Assembly: GCA_025890175.1 (NCBI GenBank) | Contig: JANPYM010000007.1 | Location: 1,182,209 to 1,246,208, forward strand | Source of the DNA: Ciborinia camelliae | Taxonomy: Eukaryota > Ascomycota > Leotiomycetes > Helotiales > Sclerotiniaceae | DNA length: 64,000 bases | Direction of reading: 5' to 3' | Shown here: in pieces, positions 14,956 through 27,004 of the stretch | How the letters are laid out: every line of letters starts with the position of its first letter | Position numbering within the stretch: the stretch's first letter is position 1 | The notes under the pieces: model-generated | The model's input: the letters and a program-made list of their open reading frames with translations, nothing else | Databases searched by the model: none | Told to the model about the DNA's origin: nothing | Translations under genes and position numbers: made by a program

Positions 14956-16869
14956 ATGGGACAAAGTCAATCTGGTACAAGTGATAAACATGTTACAACA
15001 GAGCAGCTGAGTCATGAGCTGGTAAGTTTACGATTCATGAAAGCTCCCCCTCTTGAATCTCGAACCACTTCCTTTGAACTAACATTAATCTCTACCTAGG
15101 CTCGGAAATTTTCAAAACGATGTTTTACACCCCTCGAGTTGTATTCGTTCCAAGATGTCTTTAAGAGTCTTGCAGATCACCAAGATGGAGTCGCATACTT
15201 TAAGGAAGATACCATCGCACGATTCCTGGAGATTCCGGATATACTAGGCGCATCCCCAATTATATTCCAAATGGTATCTTACCTTGGTGCATTTCCGTTT
15301 GGTCAGGATGCGCCAGTTGTATTGGGGTTTGAACAAATGATTATGGTAGTGGTAATAATGACAGAAAGGTATCAGAGGGTGCTGAAGAAGGGCAATAGGG
15401 ATCGGACGAAGCTGCTATTTCGAAGTCTAGCTGTTTACGATAGGAGGGAATCTCTTGTGGGGATCAAGAATGAAGAGAATATGACGGGAATAACCCCTCC
15501 TCTATCAGAAGGAGAGGGTATTGTCAAGAATCATGCCACAGGGTTCGCTATCGATGCAGCTGCCAGTGACGATGAAGAGGAGGATGACGATGATCTTGCT
15601 TTAGCTGCGCTTGAATCTCTTGATGCTATTGAAGTTTTCCGTCATGGAGACCCCCCCATAGCTCAAGCCACGATCCCATCCGACAATCTCAAAAAATTGA
15701 TCATGCTGCTCCTATTGGTGGCACCGTTAGGAATTCAAGAGAGTTTAGCTCACCATACCGAAAGACTCGCCAGCGAACAGTTAGAAAGTCTTCGAAGAAC
15801 AGCAGACAACATTCTTGCAGCTTTTGTAAACGTGGAAAAATTCCCTGGCGTTAAAATACATCAATTCAACAATGTGATACCCATTTCCTTACCTTTTATA
15901 TTTAATGGCTTCAACCCTCTATTCGAGCACTTTCTGTTCTCCAAGAACATTGACTTCACCAAGCGAAAAGATTCATCAGAACCGCCACCTGCATTATCTC
16001 CAAACCTTGACATAGACCAACCTCTTCTTCCACAAATAGGTGAAATATTGGACCTAAACGTCCTGTCGCAACTCTCCTTTTTCCTCCCCGGAGAATCTCT
16101 CTTTCGTCGTCTTCGGCTACTCTATTCCGGTGGAGATGCTGGCTTCTCCATGGGTAGTTTCGAGACGAGAGTATTCAATTGGCGTGCTCCAACTATCCTT
16201 TTGGTCGCCGGAAACAGAATTGAAGATTCTCCCACTGGCGGGCAGGAAAGAAATTTCGCAGACACATTACCACCCAAAAGATTCCCCAATAGTGGAAAAT
16301 CATCAAGGGTTGTTTTTGGAGTCTATCTTTCGCAGCCCTGGCGACAAACCCACAAAGAGTGTTTTGGAGACACAGATACACTACTTTTCCAGCTCGAACC
16401 CGTTCATGAGGTCTTCCACGCCTCCGTAATTAATAAGGACTATGTAGCATTTTCGAAACCTCCATCGGCCCATCCATGTTTATCCTTTGGATGTCCACAT
16501 CCCAAAGTGAAGCAAACGGCTGGACTCTCCACTAATGTGAATCTCGGTCCTGTATCCCTATACCTGGATTCATCCTTTGAGTTTGGTGTCTTTACACACA
16601 ACTATACGTCTGGTGGAGGAGCATTTCACAATAGCGAAACTAGACGTAATGATTTCCAGGACCGTTTCGAAATCGAAAGCTTAGAAGTTTGGGGCTGTGG
16701 AGGTGATGCTGAAGCTCAAAAACAAAAGGAGATGTGGGCATGGGAAGAAAGAGAAGCGGAGGCCAGGAGGAAGATTAATCTCGGCACCGGTGATATTGAA
16801 GCTGATAGGGCGTTATTGGAAATGGCTGGACTTATTGGGGGGAACAGGAGCGGTGGTTCGATGAATTGA
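14956..16869 (+). CDS. RTC5: TLDc-domain protein, RTC5-like
   Basis: Exon 1 14956-15021, intron 15022-15099, exon 2 15100-16869; 611 residues. The start MGQSQS has a Gly at position 2 and resembles an N-myristoylation signal. The N-terminal half has conserved segments RKFSKRCFTPLELYSF and SLADHQDGVAYFKEDT and an acidic stretch (DDEEEDDDD) near residue 195. The C-terminal half is a TLDc domain: VFNWRAPTILLVAG, VFGVYLSQPWRQTHKECFGD, LFQLEP, FGVFTHNYTSGGGAFHNS and ESLEVWGCGG, ending in a charged helix. RTC5 in yeast was named for genetic effects on telomere capping; TLDc proteins are also tied to V-ATPase disassembly and oxidative-stress resistance. Length and order match fungal RTC5. The symbol rests on family recognition. 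Confidence 0.9.
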
Positions 16870-17213
16870 TGAATTGAGCTCGGAGTTTTGGAGAGGGATT
16901 GGGTATTGAGAGTACCTATATGGGATAAATTTAGCATGTATGGCGCGGAAATCAAAGCTTTTGGAGGGATGTATTCTTGCGAGGTTTTAGTATCTTCATA
17001 CAACAAGTAGAATTACAATCCAGATACTTGAATATGAAGATTGTCCCCTGACCAATGCTTTGATACTACCGATGAAAGAATGGAGTTTGTACATTTCCGT
17101 GCCCCTTAATATACCTACACAGTATCCGATAATCGCCAAATAACACCAGACACCAACTTTCAATGCTATAATCCCCTTATAAATTACAATTTAGTACACA
17201 ACTACCATGTGTC
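16870..17213. other. Convergent intergenic RTC5/RCF1
   Basis: 344 bp between the stop codons of two convergent genes; it should hold both 3' untranslated regions and polyadenylation sites. No other feature seen. Confidence 0.5.
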
Positions 17214-17868
17214 TCATTTCTTTCCCCATATCATACCCTGCATTCGATCCAAAATTCCCTTATTCGCCTTCTCGCCCTCCACCTCAGCTGTACTTGCCGC
17301 ATCAGTTACATCGACAGGTGCCGCCGGCCTCCCCTCTGCCCTTCTCCTCCTTTCATCTCTCACTCTCTTCATCTCCTTCTCTTCCTCATCTCTCGCCTCC
17401 AATTCTCTAATCCACGCCTCATTCTTTTCTTTAGCTTTCTGTTCTGCCAACACCCCCTCAAACTCCTTGCGCTTCTTTCGATCGGAATCCCAGTACATGG
17501 ATCCTGCAACCATAGCCACGAGTGTAAAACCCTGAGCATATATACGCGCGCGGAACATGCGCTGTGTGCGGTTATGGTCGCCGGCTCGCATGGATCGGCT
17601 TGCGCCGACGAGGGCGAGGGATGTTAGGATACAACCTAGAGGGAATGTGTTAGTCTCAGAATCGGATATATAGAGGCGAGATGTCATGCCTAGGGGGATG
17701 AGAGGCTCTTCCTTGAGACGACGGGTTAATTTCTGCCAGCGATTTTCTTCATAGAAATCACTATGCGGCCATTAGCTATGAACAAAGCAGGTTTGTATGA
17801 ATATGGATACGGCATGGCACATACGTATCGCCATCGAAAGACGACGGCAATGGGGTACTATTCGACAT
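17214..17868 (-). CDS. RCF1: Respiratory supercomplex factor 1 (HIG1 domain)
   Basis: Exons (minus): 17868-17825, 17760-17690, 17635-17214; 178 residues. The HIG1 domain includes ENRWQKLTRRLKEEPLIPL then GCILTSLALVGASRSMRAGD and a second hydrophobic helix GFTLVAMVAGSMYW, giving the usual two-TM hairpin of the inner mitochondrial membrane. A charged coiled coil (KEFEGVLAEQKAKEKNEAW onward) and an Ala/Val-rich tail follow. RCF1 stabilises the cytochrome bc1-cytochrome c oxidase supercomplex. The second intron, 17636-17689, has the sequence GCATGA...CTCTAG, a GC-AG intron of 54 nt without stop codons: if retained it would insert 18 residues in the middle of the conserved PLG-CIL block, so splicing is favoured. 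It is divergent to ILV1 across 497 bp. Confidence 0.9.
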
Positions 17869-18365
17869 ATCTAAATAGGTAGGTATTGATTGATTGATAC
17901 TTCTTTGCGGTACCAAGGTATCCAATTATTTATTTATTGATGAATGGATCCGTGAATCACCTGGGCATATCAAATATCAAATGCTTCCCAGGTTCCTTCC
18001 ATTGATGATTGCCCCTCCAACATCCAACGAATCAAAATCTACGGAGGACCGTAAGGACAGTAAGGTCAGTAAGGTCATGATCAATTATCAATTGATAGGT
18101 TCCCGCCATTATTATGTTATCAATCATCACAATCAATCTATCATCGGCATTTCAAAGATCCCTGCAAAAATTTAATCAGCTCCGATACCGAAAGGCACGA
18201 ACCAAGCAAACAAATAATAAAGCAGATAATAAATTATATATAAACTTTGAAACTTTGACTCTCTACTTTGACTCTCTTGACGATCTACGAAACACAGCTT
18301 GAGAGAAATACCTACAGCACCTTATACTTGAACTCAATTGCAAGAATAATTCCATTATTTCAATC
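17869..18365. promoter_or_regulatory. Divergent promoter region RCF1/ILV1
   Basis: 497 bp between divergent start codons, presumed shared promoter region. It contains a short AGTAAGGTC-type repeat at about 18045-18078. No Gcn4-like TGACTC site was searched exhaustively; TTGACTCTCT occurs near 18250-18275 and could be one. Confidence 0.4.
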
Positions 18366-20127
18366 ATGGAGAACGGCGTCGTAACAAATGGAGATACTTC
18401 CTCAAGTCGTCCTCAAACTCCAAGTCTTAATTCATTTTCCTTGACCGAATATACAACCAATCCATCCCCGCCATGCGGAAGTCCAAAATCGAAAGTCAGG
18501 AGCGTCGTACCACAAGAATTCATTCTACCAAATGGATATCCTGATGTAAGAGTTCTCGGGTTTCTTTACATAAAAAAAGGTTATAGCTAATCAATTGATC
18601 CAGTATCTACGACTTATCCTTACCTCCCGAGTCTACGAAGTCGTCAATGAGACCCCCCTCACCCCAGCTATCAACCTGAGCAATCGATTAGAATGCAATG
18701 TATTACTGAAACGAGAAGACCTCCAACCTGTTTTTAGTTTCAAATTGAGGGGCGCATATAACAAGATGGCACATTTGGATCCCAAAGTCAGCTGGAAAGG
18801 AGTTGTTGCTTGTTCAGCTGGAAACCATGCGCAAGGAGTTGCATATTCTGCGCGAAAACTCAAGATGCCTGCTACCATTGTGATGCCCGAAGGTACGCCT
18901 AGTATTAAGCATCTCAATGTAACGCGATTGGGAGGATCGGTGGTGTTGCATGGGCAGGATTTTGATGCTGCGAAGGAGGAGTGTGGGAGATTGGAGAAAT
19001 TGCATGGGTTGACGAACATTCCCCCATTTGATGATCCCTATGTTATTGCCGGACAGGGTACGATTGGTATGGAACTTCTCAGACAAACGAATATTTCTAA
19101 ACTGGAGGCTATATTCTGTTGTGTGGGAGGTGGTGGATTGATTGCCGGAATTGGTGTTTATGTTAAGCGCATTGCTCCGCATGTGAAGATTATTGGTGTG
19201 GAGACTTATGATGCGAATGCTATGGTGCAATCGCTGGCAGCTGGAAAACGAGTGGCACTGAAGGAGGTGGGATTGTTTGCAGATGGTGCGGCAGTCAAGA
19301 ATGTGGGAGAGGAGACATTCAGAATATGTCAAGAGGTCGTTGATGAGGTTATTCAAGTCACTACGGACGAAACATGCGCAGCCATCAAAGATGTCTTCGA
19401 AGACACGCGATCTATTGTCGAACCAGCTGGTGCTCTTGCTTTGGCAGGACTCAAGAAATACGTTGCCGCCAACCCATCCCCCAACTCGTCCCGAAACCTT
19501 GTAGCCATCGCCTCTGGAGCAAATATGAACTTTGATCGCCTTCGATTCGTGGCTGAACGTGCCGCTCTTGGAGAACGCAAAGAAGCTCTCCTCAGCGTCA
19601 GCATTCCTGAAACTCCTGGAGCATTTTCCGAACTCATCAAAGCCGTCATGCCACACGCCGTTACCGAATTCTCTTATCGATATGCAACAGATTCAATTGC
19701 CAATGTGCTCATTGGTATTTCCCTCACCTCACCAGCCGCCCAAAGGGATGAAGAGCTTCAATCTCTTCTTCTACGTATCTCATCCAGCGGCATGAACCCC
19801 ATCGATCTCTCAGGAGATGAACTCGCCAAATCACACATTCGCTACTTAGTTGGTGGTCGCTCAGGAGTGCCAAATGAACGACTCTACATGTTCAATTTCC
19901 CCGAAAGACCTGGTGCGCTCGAGAAATTTCTCACAACGTTGAAACCGAGATATAATATTAGTCTGTTCCAATACCGTAATGCGGGAAGTGATATTGGAAA
20001 GGTTCTAACGGGTATTCTGTGTCCTGATGATGAGGTTAAGGAATTGGAAAGATTTTTGCAGGAGATTGGATACCCTTGGACGGATTGTACCGAGTCTGGG
20101 GTTTTTAAGACCTTTTTGAGATCTTAG
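18366..20127 (+). CDS. ILV1: Threonine deaminase (threonine ammonia-lyase)
   Basis: Exon 1 18366-18545, intron 18546-18603, exon 2 18604-20127; 567 residues. PLP enzyme converting threonine to 2-oxobutanoate plus ammonia, the first committed step of isoleucine synthesis, normally in mitochondria. The PLP lysine is about Lys107 in [10 protein letters not shown]; the phosphate-binding loop is [21 protein letters not shown] is the Ser/Asn loop. Two ACT-like regulatory domains follow (starts [13 protein letters not shown] and [13 protein letters not shown]), the site of isoleucine feedback in the family. The first 60 residues are polar, Ser/Thr/Pro-rich and not a typical amphipathic presequence, so mitochondrial import is inferred, or an upstream start exists. 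The gene shares its upstream region with RCF1. Confidence 0.96.
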
Positions 20128-20877
20128 GTTATGATTCTAGCGGATGGATTTAATGGATCATATGATGATGAGAGATGATGGATGCATGTGGAGTGGATAT
20201 TTGCTATATATGGATAGGATGATGCATACTAATTGGCTCGGCGTTTTCTGGACTTTCTAGGCGATTTGTAGAAGATAAAAGTGCCAGGACAATTTAAACG
20301 GATGATTTTATATCCATGCTTAGGTAGATATATAATGAAAGATATCATAAATTTACATGTGATTCTCATGGGTTTATATTGTAAAATCTCCAATGCTTCT
20401 AGTCGAAACTATATTTCAACCTCACCGGGGGTAACATTATCTACAAACACAAAAAGTCAAAAGGCTCACCGGGAGCGTTCTGTTCACAACTCAAACTCTC
20501 TGAATATATCTTCAAGGGTTTGAAACTTTGTGCTTTTCTTTTCCGAAGATATTATCAGTTGGTCGGAAGGAGCGTCCAAATAATTCACGAAAGGGTTTTG
20601 CATTATCATTCCACACGAGATGATCACATGCCATCCCACCTTCAATTCATAACCATAAATTTATTTTCTACCACCATGGATGGGAAAGAGCGAAGGGGGG
20701 TTGATACGCATCGAGAATCCAACTGTCCAAGACAGCCTATTTCAATATAGAACAACATAATAATACTATTACATAACATCAAACATCAAAGATTCCTCAT
20801 CCGGCTATCAAAACGACCTGCTCTATTTCACCACCCTTTCTACTGGCAGTACCTAGTACTCTAGTCTGCTAAGTAGG
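20128..20877. other. Intergenic ILV1 to amidohydrolase
   Basis: 750 bp, 3' region of ILV1 and promoter of the next gene. A run of GATGATGAGAGATGATG lies just after ILV1. Small open frames here (20281-20523, 20520-20750) have no protein-like features. Confidence 0.5.
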
Positions 20878-22941
20878 ATGCATCCCATCGCTCTCTTCGT
20901 CTTAGGATATTTTATACTCTTCCTAGTCGCCAACCTGCACTCCCTCTACGATACCTGGACCTCTTCCACCCTCTACTGCGTGCGCGAGCCCTATACCATC
21001 ACGACCCTCTGCCCTTCCATCCCAAATCCCCAATGTTTCCGCACCAGAATCGATCTCGTAACGCAAGTTTTGGAAAGCGTTCCGAAGGTTGAAGAGGGTG
21101 AGAAAATTACTTGGTTGAATGGGTATGTTTTGCCTGGGATCATTGAGTCACATGGGCATATTTTGCAGTATGGGGAAATGCTGGAGAGCGTGAGCTTGTA
21201 TGATGTGGAAAGTGTTGACGCTGTGAGGGTGAGGGTTAAGGAGTGGTTGGTAAGGCATAAGGAAGAGGGATATGGGGGAAGGGAGAAATGGATTAGAGGT
21301 GTGGGATGGGATCAAGCTCACTTTGGGGGCGTGATGCCTACTGCTGTATGTATATATCTTTATCTCATCATCACAAGAGTTAATGAAGCTATATTTCTAT
21401 ATATAGTGCTTACGTGGATTCTAGAAACAACTTTCTGAAGACCCTGAATTAAAGGGCTTATATATTATGCTCGACAGAGTGGATCTCCATTGTGTATGGA
21501 CTTCGGAAAAAGTCCTTTCACTTCTCTCAAACCCTCTTCCTGAATCTCCTCCTGGTGGAGAAATTATTACCAATCCTGGACCTGGTGTCTTTTGCGATAA
21601 TGCAATGGACGACATCATCTATCCTCTGGCACCGAAACCTGACATACCTCAAAAAGTGCGCTGGCTCAAAACAGCAATGACGGAGTTGAATAAAGTAGGT
21701 ATCACGGCCATGAGTGATGCCGGTATGCGAATGGAAGACGTGAAAATCTTACAAGATTTGGCCAGGAGAGATGAACTGAGCGTTAGGATTCGAGTCATGG
21801 CAGAGTGTGAAGAGAGAAATACATATTGTCATCAAGACCTACGTACAGTTAAAGTAATGAGAGATGGTTCTGGAGGAGGCGACATGCTATTATTTGGAGG
21901 AATAAAACTCTTTGCGGATGGAGCTTTAGGTTCTTGGGGAGCAGCAATGTTGGAACCATACTCTGATAAGCCTGAGACTAATGGAACGATGCTGATAAAC
22001 GAGACTGAATTAACGGAAATTGTGAAAAAGGTATTTCCTCCGTTCCTTTTCTTTCTGTACACAAGACTTACTAAACTCTTAAGTATTACCATTGGGACTA
22101 CCAAATCAATATTCATGCTATTGGTGACCAAGCTAACAGAGCTGCTATCAATGCATTCGAAGCTGTTCTTGGATCTGATTGTCATGGTTGCAATCATGAA
22201 AGAAGGTTAAGAATAGAGCATGCTCAAATCATAGTAAAGTTCCCAGATCAACAACCACTATTCTTCTAACAGATCTCCCAGCATCCCAACGACCAAGCGC
22301 GCATTGCAAAAATGGGCATTCTCCCTAGCATTCAGCCAACACATGCCACATCCGATATGGCCTACGCATTATCCCGTCTTGGAGAAGAGCGAGTCGCAAA
22401 TTCCGCCTATCGCATGCAATCATTCTTCCCCTCTCCTTCTGGCAATCATTCGTCATATCCCGGCCCAGTCCTCGGTTCTGATTTTCCAGTGGAACCACCA
22501 AATCCATTCCATGGCATGTACGCCGCAGTAACCCGCTTGAATCCCAAAACCGGTACCTCACCCTCCGGTCCAAATGGTTGGTACCCAGAAGAAACCCTCA
22601 CCATTGAACAAGCCATCCATGGCTTCACCCGGAATGCAGCCTGGGGCTGGAAACTAGAAAATAAAACTGGTGCGATAGAGGTAGGTAAATGGGCGGATTG
22701 GATTGTAGTTGATAGAGATGTGATGAATATGGATGGAGACGGAGCTGATGGGTTGAGAAATTTAAAGGTTTTGGGAACTTGGGTGAAGGGGAAAAATGTT
22801 TATTCGAGGGAGGGGGTGGTGGAACTTGATGGGGATTATAAGAGTGGTGATAGGTTTCTGGGTATGGTGGCATTTTTGTGGAGGGAATTGATCAGGGGGG
22901 TGAGGTTGCTTTTCTCTTCGACTTTCAAGTTGGAACTTTGA
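20878..22941 (+). CDS. Amidohydrolase 3 (YtcJ-like) family, membrane-anchored
   Basis: Exons: 20878-21345, 21425-22030, 22084-22233, 22273-22941; 630 residues. Residues 5-22 are hydrophobic (ALFVLGYFILFLVANL), a signal anchor or signal peptide. The metal-dependent TIM barrel is shown by PGIIESHGHIL (first His pair), GIKLFADGALGSWGAAM (the metal-bridging Lys region), NIHAIGDQANRAAI, RIEHAQII and the final Asp in ATSDMAYA. C-terminal KWADWIVVDRDVM closes the beta-sandwich. This is the YtcJ/imidazolonepropionase-like branch, hydrolysing amide or related bonds; substrate unknown. The last intron, 22234-22272, is only 39 nt (GTAAAG...AACAG) and near the lower limit for fungi, but both sides match the family in frame. 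A second hydrophobic stretch lies near the C terminus (FLGMVAFLW). Confidence 0.9.
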
Positions 22942-25336
22942 TGAGGTGGTGTGATGGAGTGGAATGGGATGGGATAGATAAATTGCAGGGTGGGCGGGTA
23001 TGTTAGTAGAGATAGAAAGAGATGCACAAAAAGAGTATCATAGATTGCACTAGAAGTCCGTCCTAGAATTACCTAGAAAAATACACTACACATATATTAA
23101 CTACATCTTGTAGTTTTCATCCCGTCAGTATTATCAAATTAGATGATCTTCAATTATTGTGTAGGGTAGAAATTTGGTTTCCTTGCGTCTATACTGCATT
23201 GGAAACCCAACCCAAGAGTCCTATGACTTCATAGGTTTGTGGTACGCTGACATCCATACCAGCATCGATTTTCAAATTTTCAAATTTTGGATAGGGCATT
23301 CCTATTTCCAAGCCCGAAAGCAGCTTGTAGAGTTTCCTCGTTGCGATTGGGAAATTCTTCATCTTCGTCTTTGAATTCGAGACTTCCGGTCTTTACCAAT
23401 CGACTAATCGATCGGAGATTGCTGCGGTCGATTCTTGAATGCATCGAGAGAATACCCTATTGGTATCGATATGAGTATGGGTATGGGTATGGGTATGGGT
23501 ATCCGTGGAAATGAATGTTCCGCATTCGAGTCACAGTAGGCAGTAGCTATCACTACTAGATGTCGAAAATTATATTTGGAAATGGAAAAGAAAGGGAATG
23601 GAATAGAATGGAATGTCTTATTACAAATGTTGGTATAAGATATTGTAGATGTTGCAAGTCGTACAGGTCACATGCTACGCATATGCAGGGGTATATGCGT
23701 GGCGCAGGGAACGTAGGCTAGGTTCTAGATCACGATTAATTAATTAAATAAGAGATAAGCGTATTATATTATATATATATACAGTAGAATAGTATTTTGA
23801 TTCTATTGATTATATTTTGATTATATTGATTGAAAATCATAGTATCGAAAATGAAATGCCCTACTATATTGCTTTTTCCAATGGAAAATCGAACAAAGAA
23901 TCAACCTTTCCTAATGCGGCGTTTCGAATTCTGAAAGAACCCTGTACGATTCGAATGATCGTACTAGGCACGTGTTCGCGTAGTTCGTACTACCGTACCG
24001 TACATTTAATTATACTCTGTATAATTAAATAAATATATAATTTATTAATTATTTAATTAATTAATTAATATATTTAATTAAATAAATAAATTATATAATT
24101 AATTATATAATTAATTAAGAGATAGATATTATATATTTAATTAAAAATACAACAGTAGAATATAGAATATATATAGAATCAAATCGCACTTCACTTCTTC
24201 TTACCTTCTCCATATACCAAGCACAGGCTGCACAGCACCGCCGTGAGGCAGGTCACTTTGAATGAAAAAAAATTCTTCTCCCTTCACTTACGCCGTTGTT
24301 ATAAATTAATTCACTTCTATTACATATATCCCTTGGCCAATCTCTAAAGTCTCTTAATCCCAATACTACCGATATCATCCTCGCTCCTGCAATATATACC
24401 CCGAATTTCTTTTTTTTAAATTATTTAAATTTACATACATACATACATACATATCGTACTCTCGATATTGGGATCCACAGCCCTCTTTATTAATCTCTCT
24501 ACTATACGGGCATCTTTTTACCCGTCACTTCTTTAAATATACTCTTTACATCTATATCTATCCTCATAGTATAATTTAGAGAATCAGTTTGCTATTTCTA
24601 TCGTTTCTGCAAGCGTACGTTGAGGGAGGGGGGAGCAAGAGCAAGAGCGGAAAATATCCCAATATCGTGGACAGAAACTCAAACCGCCTTGCTCCTACAT
24701 TTTTGTAAAAGTTTTGCCTTTGAAATTGGGGGTTAGATTTTCCACGAATATTACGTACGGTTCGAAGAATCCTCTAGGCTACTGGAGATGCTGCGGATTT
24801 TTAAAAAAGTATTTTTTCAATGTTGTGTTTACCGTACTGTACTTCTGATATGTGAGATATTTGTTGGCGTGTGGTTGCTCATCTCTCCTCCCCTCCCCTG
24901 TCAGCGGATAGACATACAAAATGCGAAGCTCTATATGCAATGCTCGCGTCAGTGAAATCACAAGCTTGGCAAGCTTGAGCTTTCTCGAAACCTTTTTTGT
25001 CGGGGATACCATGATGTAGGAAACGGCGTCCACAGGGCCGGTTTGGCGGAAATAGATGCGGAAGAGAGGAATGTACTGTAATGTCATCCACCGTATACGG
25101 AACGGATATATGTAGGGATTTCGATCGAGCTTGGGAGCGGAGGTGGGTAGAGGAGAGGTTGCGGACCCACATGTCCACCTGTCTCGTATTCCCCCACTAC
25201 CTCTCCACTTTTGGAAAATTTCCTTCTCTTTCTTCTCCCCTCTCTAATCTCCCAACCATTTACAGTACTGTCTTGAGCAAACCTTTTATATACTCAAACA
25301 CTCTCAGCTTCTTCAACAATAACTACTCAAGTACAA
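22942..25336. other. 2.4-kb intergenic, low-complexity AT patches
   Basis: No protein gene supported. It holds a GGGTAT microsatellite at about 23475-23502, an ACGCATA/TATGCGT inverted pair near 23676-23702, AT-only runs of TTAATTAA type at 23735-23800 and 24000-24160, a CATA tandem at about 24432-24453 and a GAGCAA run near 24632-24650. Frames at 24779-25178 and 25081-25473 have no recognisable features. Confidence 0.55.
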
Positions 25337-25444
25337 GCGTTTGTGGTTTAGTGGTAAAATCCATCGTTGCCAACAGCCTTCTATCTTCACTGATAAAAGC
25401 GTTACAACCTCGATGGGCCCCGGGTTCGATTCCCGGCGAACGCA
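25337..25444 (+). tRNA. tRNA-Gly(GCC) with 37-nt intron
   Basis: Mature sequence 71 nt. The acceptor arm GCGTTTG pairs with CGAACGC with one G-U wobble; the D arm contains TGGTTTAGTGG (A box); anticodon stem CATCG/CGATG; anticodon GCC at 25369-25371 after TT; T arm CGGGTTCGATTCCCG (B box); discriminator A at 25444. The intron 25373-25409 lies after position 37, the canonical place. Pol III terminator follows at once. Nuclear glycine tRNA, clear call. Confidence 0.95.
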
Positions 25445-25450
25445 TTATTC

Positions 25451-25454
25451 TTTT
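25451..25454 (+). terminator. Pol III terminator
   Basis: TTTT run 7 nt after the tRNA 3' end, the expected RNA polymerase III stop. Confidence 0.75.
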
Positions 25455-25714
25455 GCTTTTTGAATCATCTTGATATCATATCTGGTTGTTTTGTTTTTGT
25501 TTTTTGAAGTTGTGGTGGTTGGTGGTACCAGGTTGGTGATGAAGGGGTGTTAAGCGAGAAATGGATCGATGAAATATCGACTCCAGTAGAGTCGACATGC
25601 AAAAGAAACCCCAATTATTGATAGAACAATACGATGGTGAATTGAATGATTGATTTTTCATCTGCAAAAGAAGGTTATTCCATTTGTTGAACATATTGTA
25701 TTGTTGTGACTAGA

Positions 25715-25757
25715 GAGCTAAGTTCTATGAAATTGGAGATTCCATAGAACTTAGCTC
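25715..25757. repeat. Perfect 15-bp inverted repeat (hairpin)
   Basis: GAGCTAAGTTCTATG at 25715-25729 is the exact reverse complement of CATAGAACTTAGCTC at 25743-25757, with a 13-nt loop. It could form a stable stem in DNA or RNA. No TIR transposon or target duplication is obvious around it. Confidence 0.8.
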
Positions 25758-27004
25758 GATGACTAAGCTAGTGTATGTAGAACTACTTTATATCAACAAG
25801 AATTAACTATTCGAGAGAACTTGACAGCGCGCCAGAATTTCCTGCTTCACAACTAGGTATTTGCGAGATTGATGGGAAATCTTGATAAAGAAGAATTGGT
25901 GTTCTTATATTGCACGCAGAAGGCAGAAGAAATAAGTTACTACTAATACCAGAGGAGGTACACCTTTACGCAACGTTCGCCTCGCCTCCAACGGGTTTAT
26001 CGGACCTTTCGTTTCCCACTACAATATTCAATGGCTGGGACTATGTATATTCGTCTTCAAATATTCCTGAAACTTTTTGTTACCGGGTCTTTCCCATATC
26101 TTGCGGTAGCTTCTTTCGTCACCCAGTATCAAGGGTCTCAACAAGTCAGAAAGCCTCTTCTCTAAGCAAACTGGGTGCAAGTGTTCTTGGACGTAGTGTT
26201 CTTAGGGCCTTCTAGAGTATTTTGATTACGGAAAGCTATGGCGTTATATTTGATTAAAGATAGGAGATAATCTGCAAACCGCGGCTCTCTTATTCTTCTA
26301 GAGAAAACGCTATTGCCCGTTCTTCTGTGGTCGCTGACAGGTGGGTGGACTGACTCGGTGAGATTTTTGCTGCAAACCCTACTATTGTGGTGTTGGAATT
26401 TTAAAGCCACCCCGTGTTCTACGGATCGGAAACCTCCCGCCCGTGTATTTGGTCAGCCATCTTAATTACTCGAAAGCGAACGTGTGGCTCGCACAAATTG
26501 GATGAAGGTTGCACTGGCATACGCGCAGCAGAAGACGTTCGATCATGCAATTGAGATGTTGACGAAAGGCCAATCTGCTATTATGCCACTAGTTTATGTG
26601 ATTAGCGTTCTAGCACTGCGATGCTGATATTCTTAAAAACTTCAGTGTCATTCTATCGCTGGGACTTCCGTATTACAAACGGAACCAAGGAAATTTGGAT
26701 GTTTGTCAATATCGACAGGCCCATTCTGAATTGTTTAACAAACTGTCATTTTGATGTATATATTTGTGTGTTCAGTGGTGGTCGGGGACTAAAGATCGTC
26801 CTCCACTAATTGATAGTTCTAGCGTTCAAGGCTCCAACATTCTAAGTCATATATATGGTTCGTCTCAGAACTTTTGGAGCAGCAGATCACAGTTGTAAGT
26901 CAATCCAAACATGAAACCCGACCCGATTCATATGGAACACAAATCATGAGATTCCTTGGCTGCTAATACATATGTCTCGGAAAATAGCATCGCCCTTAAC
27001 TGTT

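Larger units (their letters stand above)
25445..27004. other. Gene-poor interval downstream of tRNA
   Basis: No gene supported over 1.5 kb. A perfect hairpin is annotated separately. A 43-codon frame at about 26487-26616 (ALAYAQQKTFDHAIEMLTK) has a TPR-like look and may be a fragment of a lost gene, but it is too short to name. Confidence 0.45.

Noticed and set aside
18814..19656. 280-codon frame antisense to ILV1
   Set aside because: It is the shadow of a conserved coding exon and has no protein-family features.
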